Assembly: GCA_002440705.1 (NCBI GenBank)
Contig: DJVA01000098.1
Location: 1 to 5,515, forward strand
DNA length: 5,515 nt
Direction: 5' to 3'
Source: Flavobacteriaceae bacterium UBA6268
Lineage (GTDB): Bacteria; Bacteroidota; Bacteroidia; Flavobacteriales; Flavobacteriaceae
Position numbers and translations under genes: made by a program. Below the pieces are notes generated by a model. That model did no database searches. It was given only the letters and a program-made list of their open reading frames with translations, and was not told the DNA's origin. Shown here piece by piece: positions 5,434-5,515 of the stretch; position 1 is the first letter of the stretch; the number at the start of each line of letters is the position of its first letter.

Positions 5434-5515
5434 GTCAGTTCGAGTGGCTTGCGAAGCAAGTCGTATCGAGAACCCGTCAGTTCGAGTGGGTTGCGAAGCA
5501 AGCCGTATCGAGAAC
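5434..5515. repeat. 42-bp tandem hairpin repeat upstream of the epimerase gene (continues past window)
   Basis: Two adjacent units begin at 5434 and 5476; the second is cut at base 40 by the window edge. They differ at only two visible positions, C/G at unit position 15 and T/C at position 28. Each contains GTTCGAGTG, then a small hairpin, then CGTATCGAGAAC. In unit 1 the hairpin is CTTGC (5448-5452), loop GAA, GCAAG (5456-5460); in unit 2 the paired core is TTGC/GCAA. The unit ends GTTC and GAAC are also complementary, so the whole unit can fold on itself. It resembles REP-like palindromic dispersed repeats. In the minus-strand frame of the epimerase it translates to a repetitive ELTGSRYDLLRKPLEL peptide, which I regard as non-coding. 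The number of further units is not visible. Confidence 0.85.

Noticed and set aside
4136..5515. Possible CRISPR arrays in the 11-bp and 42-bp repeats
   Set aside because: Units are directly adjacent with no unique spacers between them, and no cas gene is present.

Overview
The window looks like part of a surface-polysaccharide (O-antigen/capsule type) gene cluster from a Bacteroidota bacterium, most likely a marine member of the Flavobacteriaceae. This rests on four things: moderate to low GC, a TAnnTTTG-type promoter element ahead of the epimerase gene, little use of Shine-Dalgarno sites at ideal spacing, and GTTCGAGTG/CTTGCGAAGCAAG-type interspersed repeats that I associate with flavobacterial genomes. 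The genus is not determinable from the sequence alone.

All six real genes lie on the minus strand and are read from right to left. At the right edge is a tandem 42-bp hairpin repeat (5434-5515, continuing past the window). A promoter-like element (5402-5409) and a WbpP/TviC-like UDP-HexNAc 4-epimerase gene (4401-5384) follow. Next comes a 408-bp gene-free stretch (3993-4400). It holds a degenerate interspersed repeat, an A-tract-rich segment, a strict 11-bp tandem repeat that forms six evenly spaced GGGG runs on the minus strand, and a weak promoter candidate. Then comes a tightly packed five-gene block: wzm (ABC permease), wzt (ABC ATPase with a C-terminal carbohydrate-binding domain), a class I SAM-dependent methyltransferase, an FkbM-family methyltransferase, and a sulfotransferase cut by the left edge. 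Junctions are TAATG, a 14-nt overlap, a 5-nt gap and ATGA, so these five are very probably one operon with translational coupling.

Inferred working model: the epimerase supplies a UDP-GalNAc-type or UDP-GalNAcA-type precursor. Wzm and Wzt export a lipid-linked glycan across the inner membrane. The three last genes decorate the glycan with methyl and sulfate groups. In the well-studied E. coli O9a/O8 systems the Wzt C-terminal domain recognises a terminal modification of the glycan, so modification genes fused by overlap to wzt are suggestive.

The most notable observation is that wzt is compositionally split. By hand count the ATPase half (2461-3120) is about 48% GC, whereas the carbohydrate-binding half (1861-2460) is about 32%, and the adjoining methyltransferase gene is similarly AT-rich. 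The switch falls at the end of the ATPase core. This suggests that the cargo-recognition domain and its neighbouring modification gene entered together by recombination into a resident exporter. The second is the 11-bp GGGG array upstream of wzm, a candidate G-quadruplex and variable-number repeat. I see no wholly new system, CRISPR array, mobile-element gene, tRNA or rRNA.
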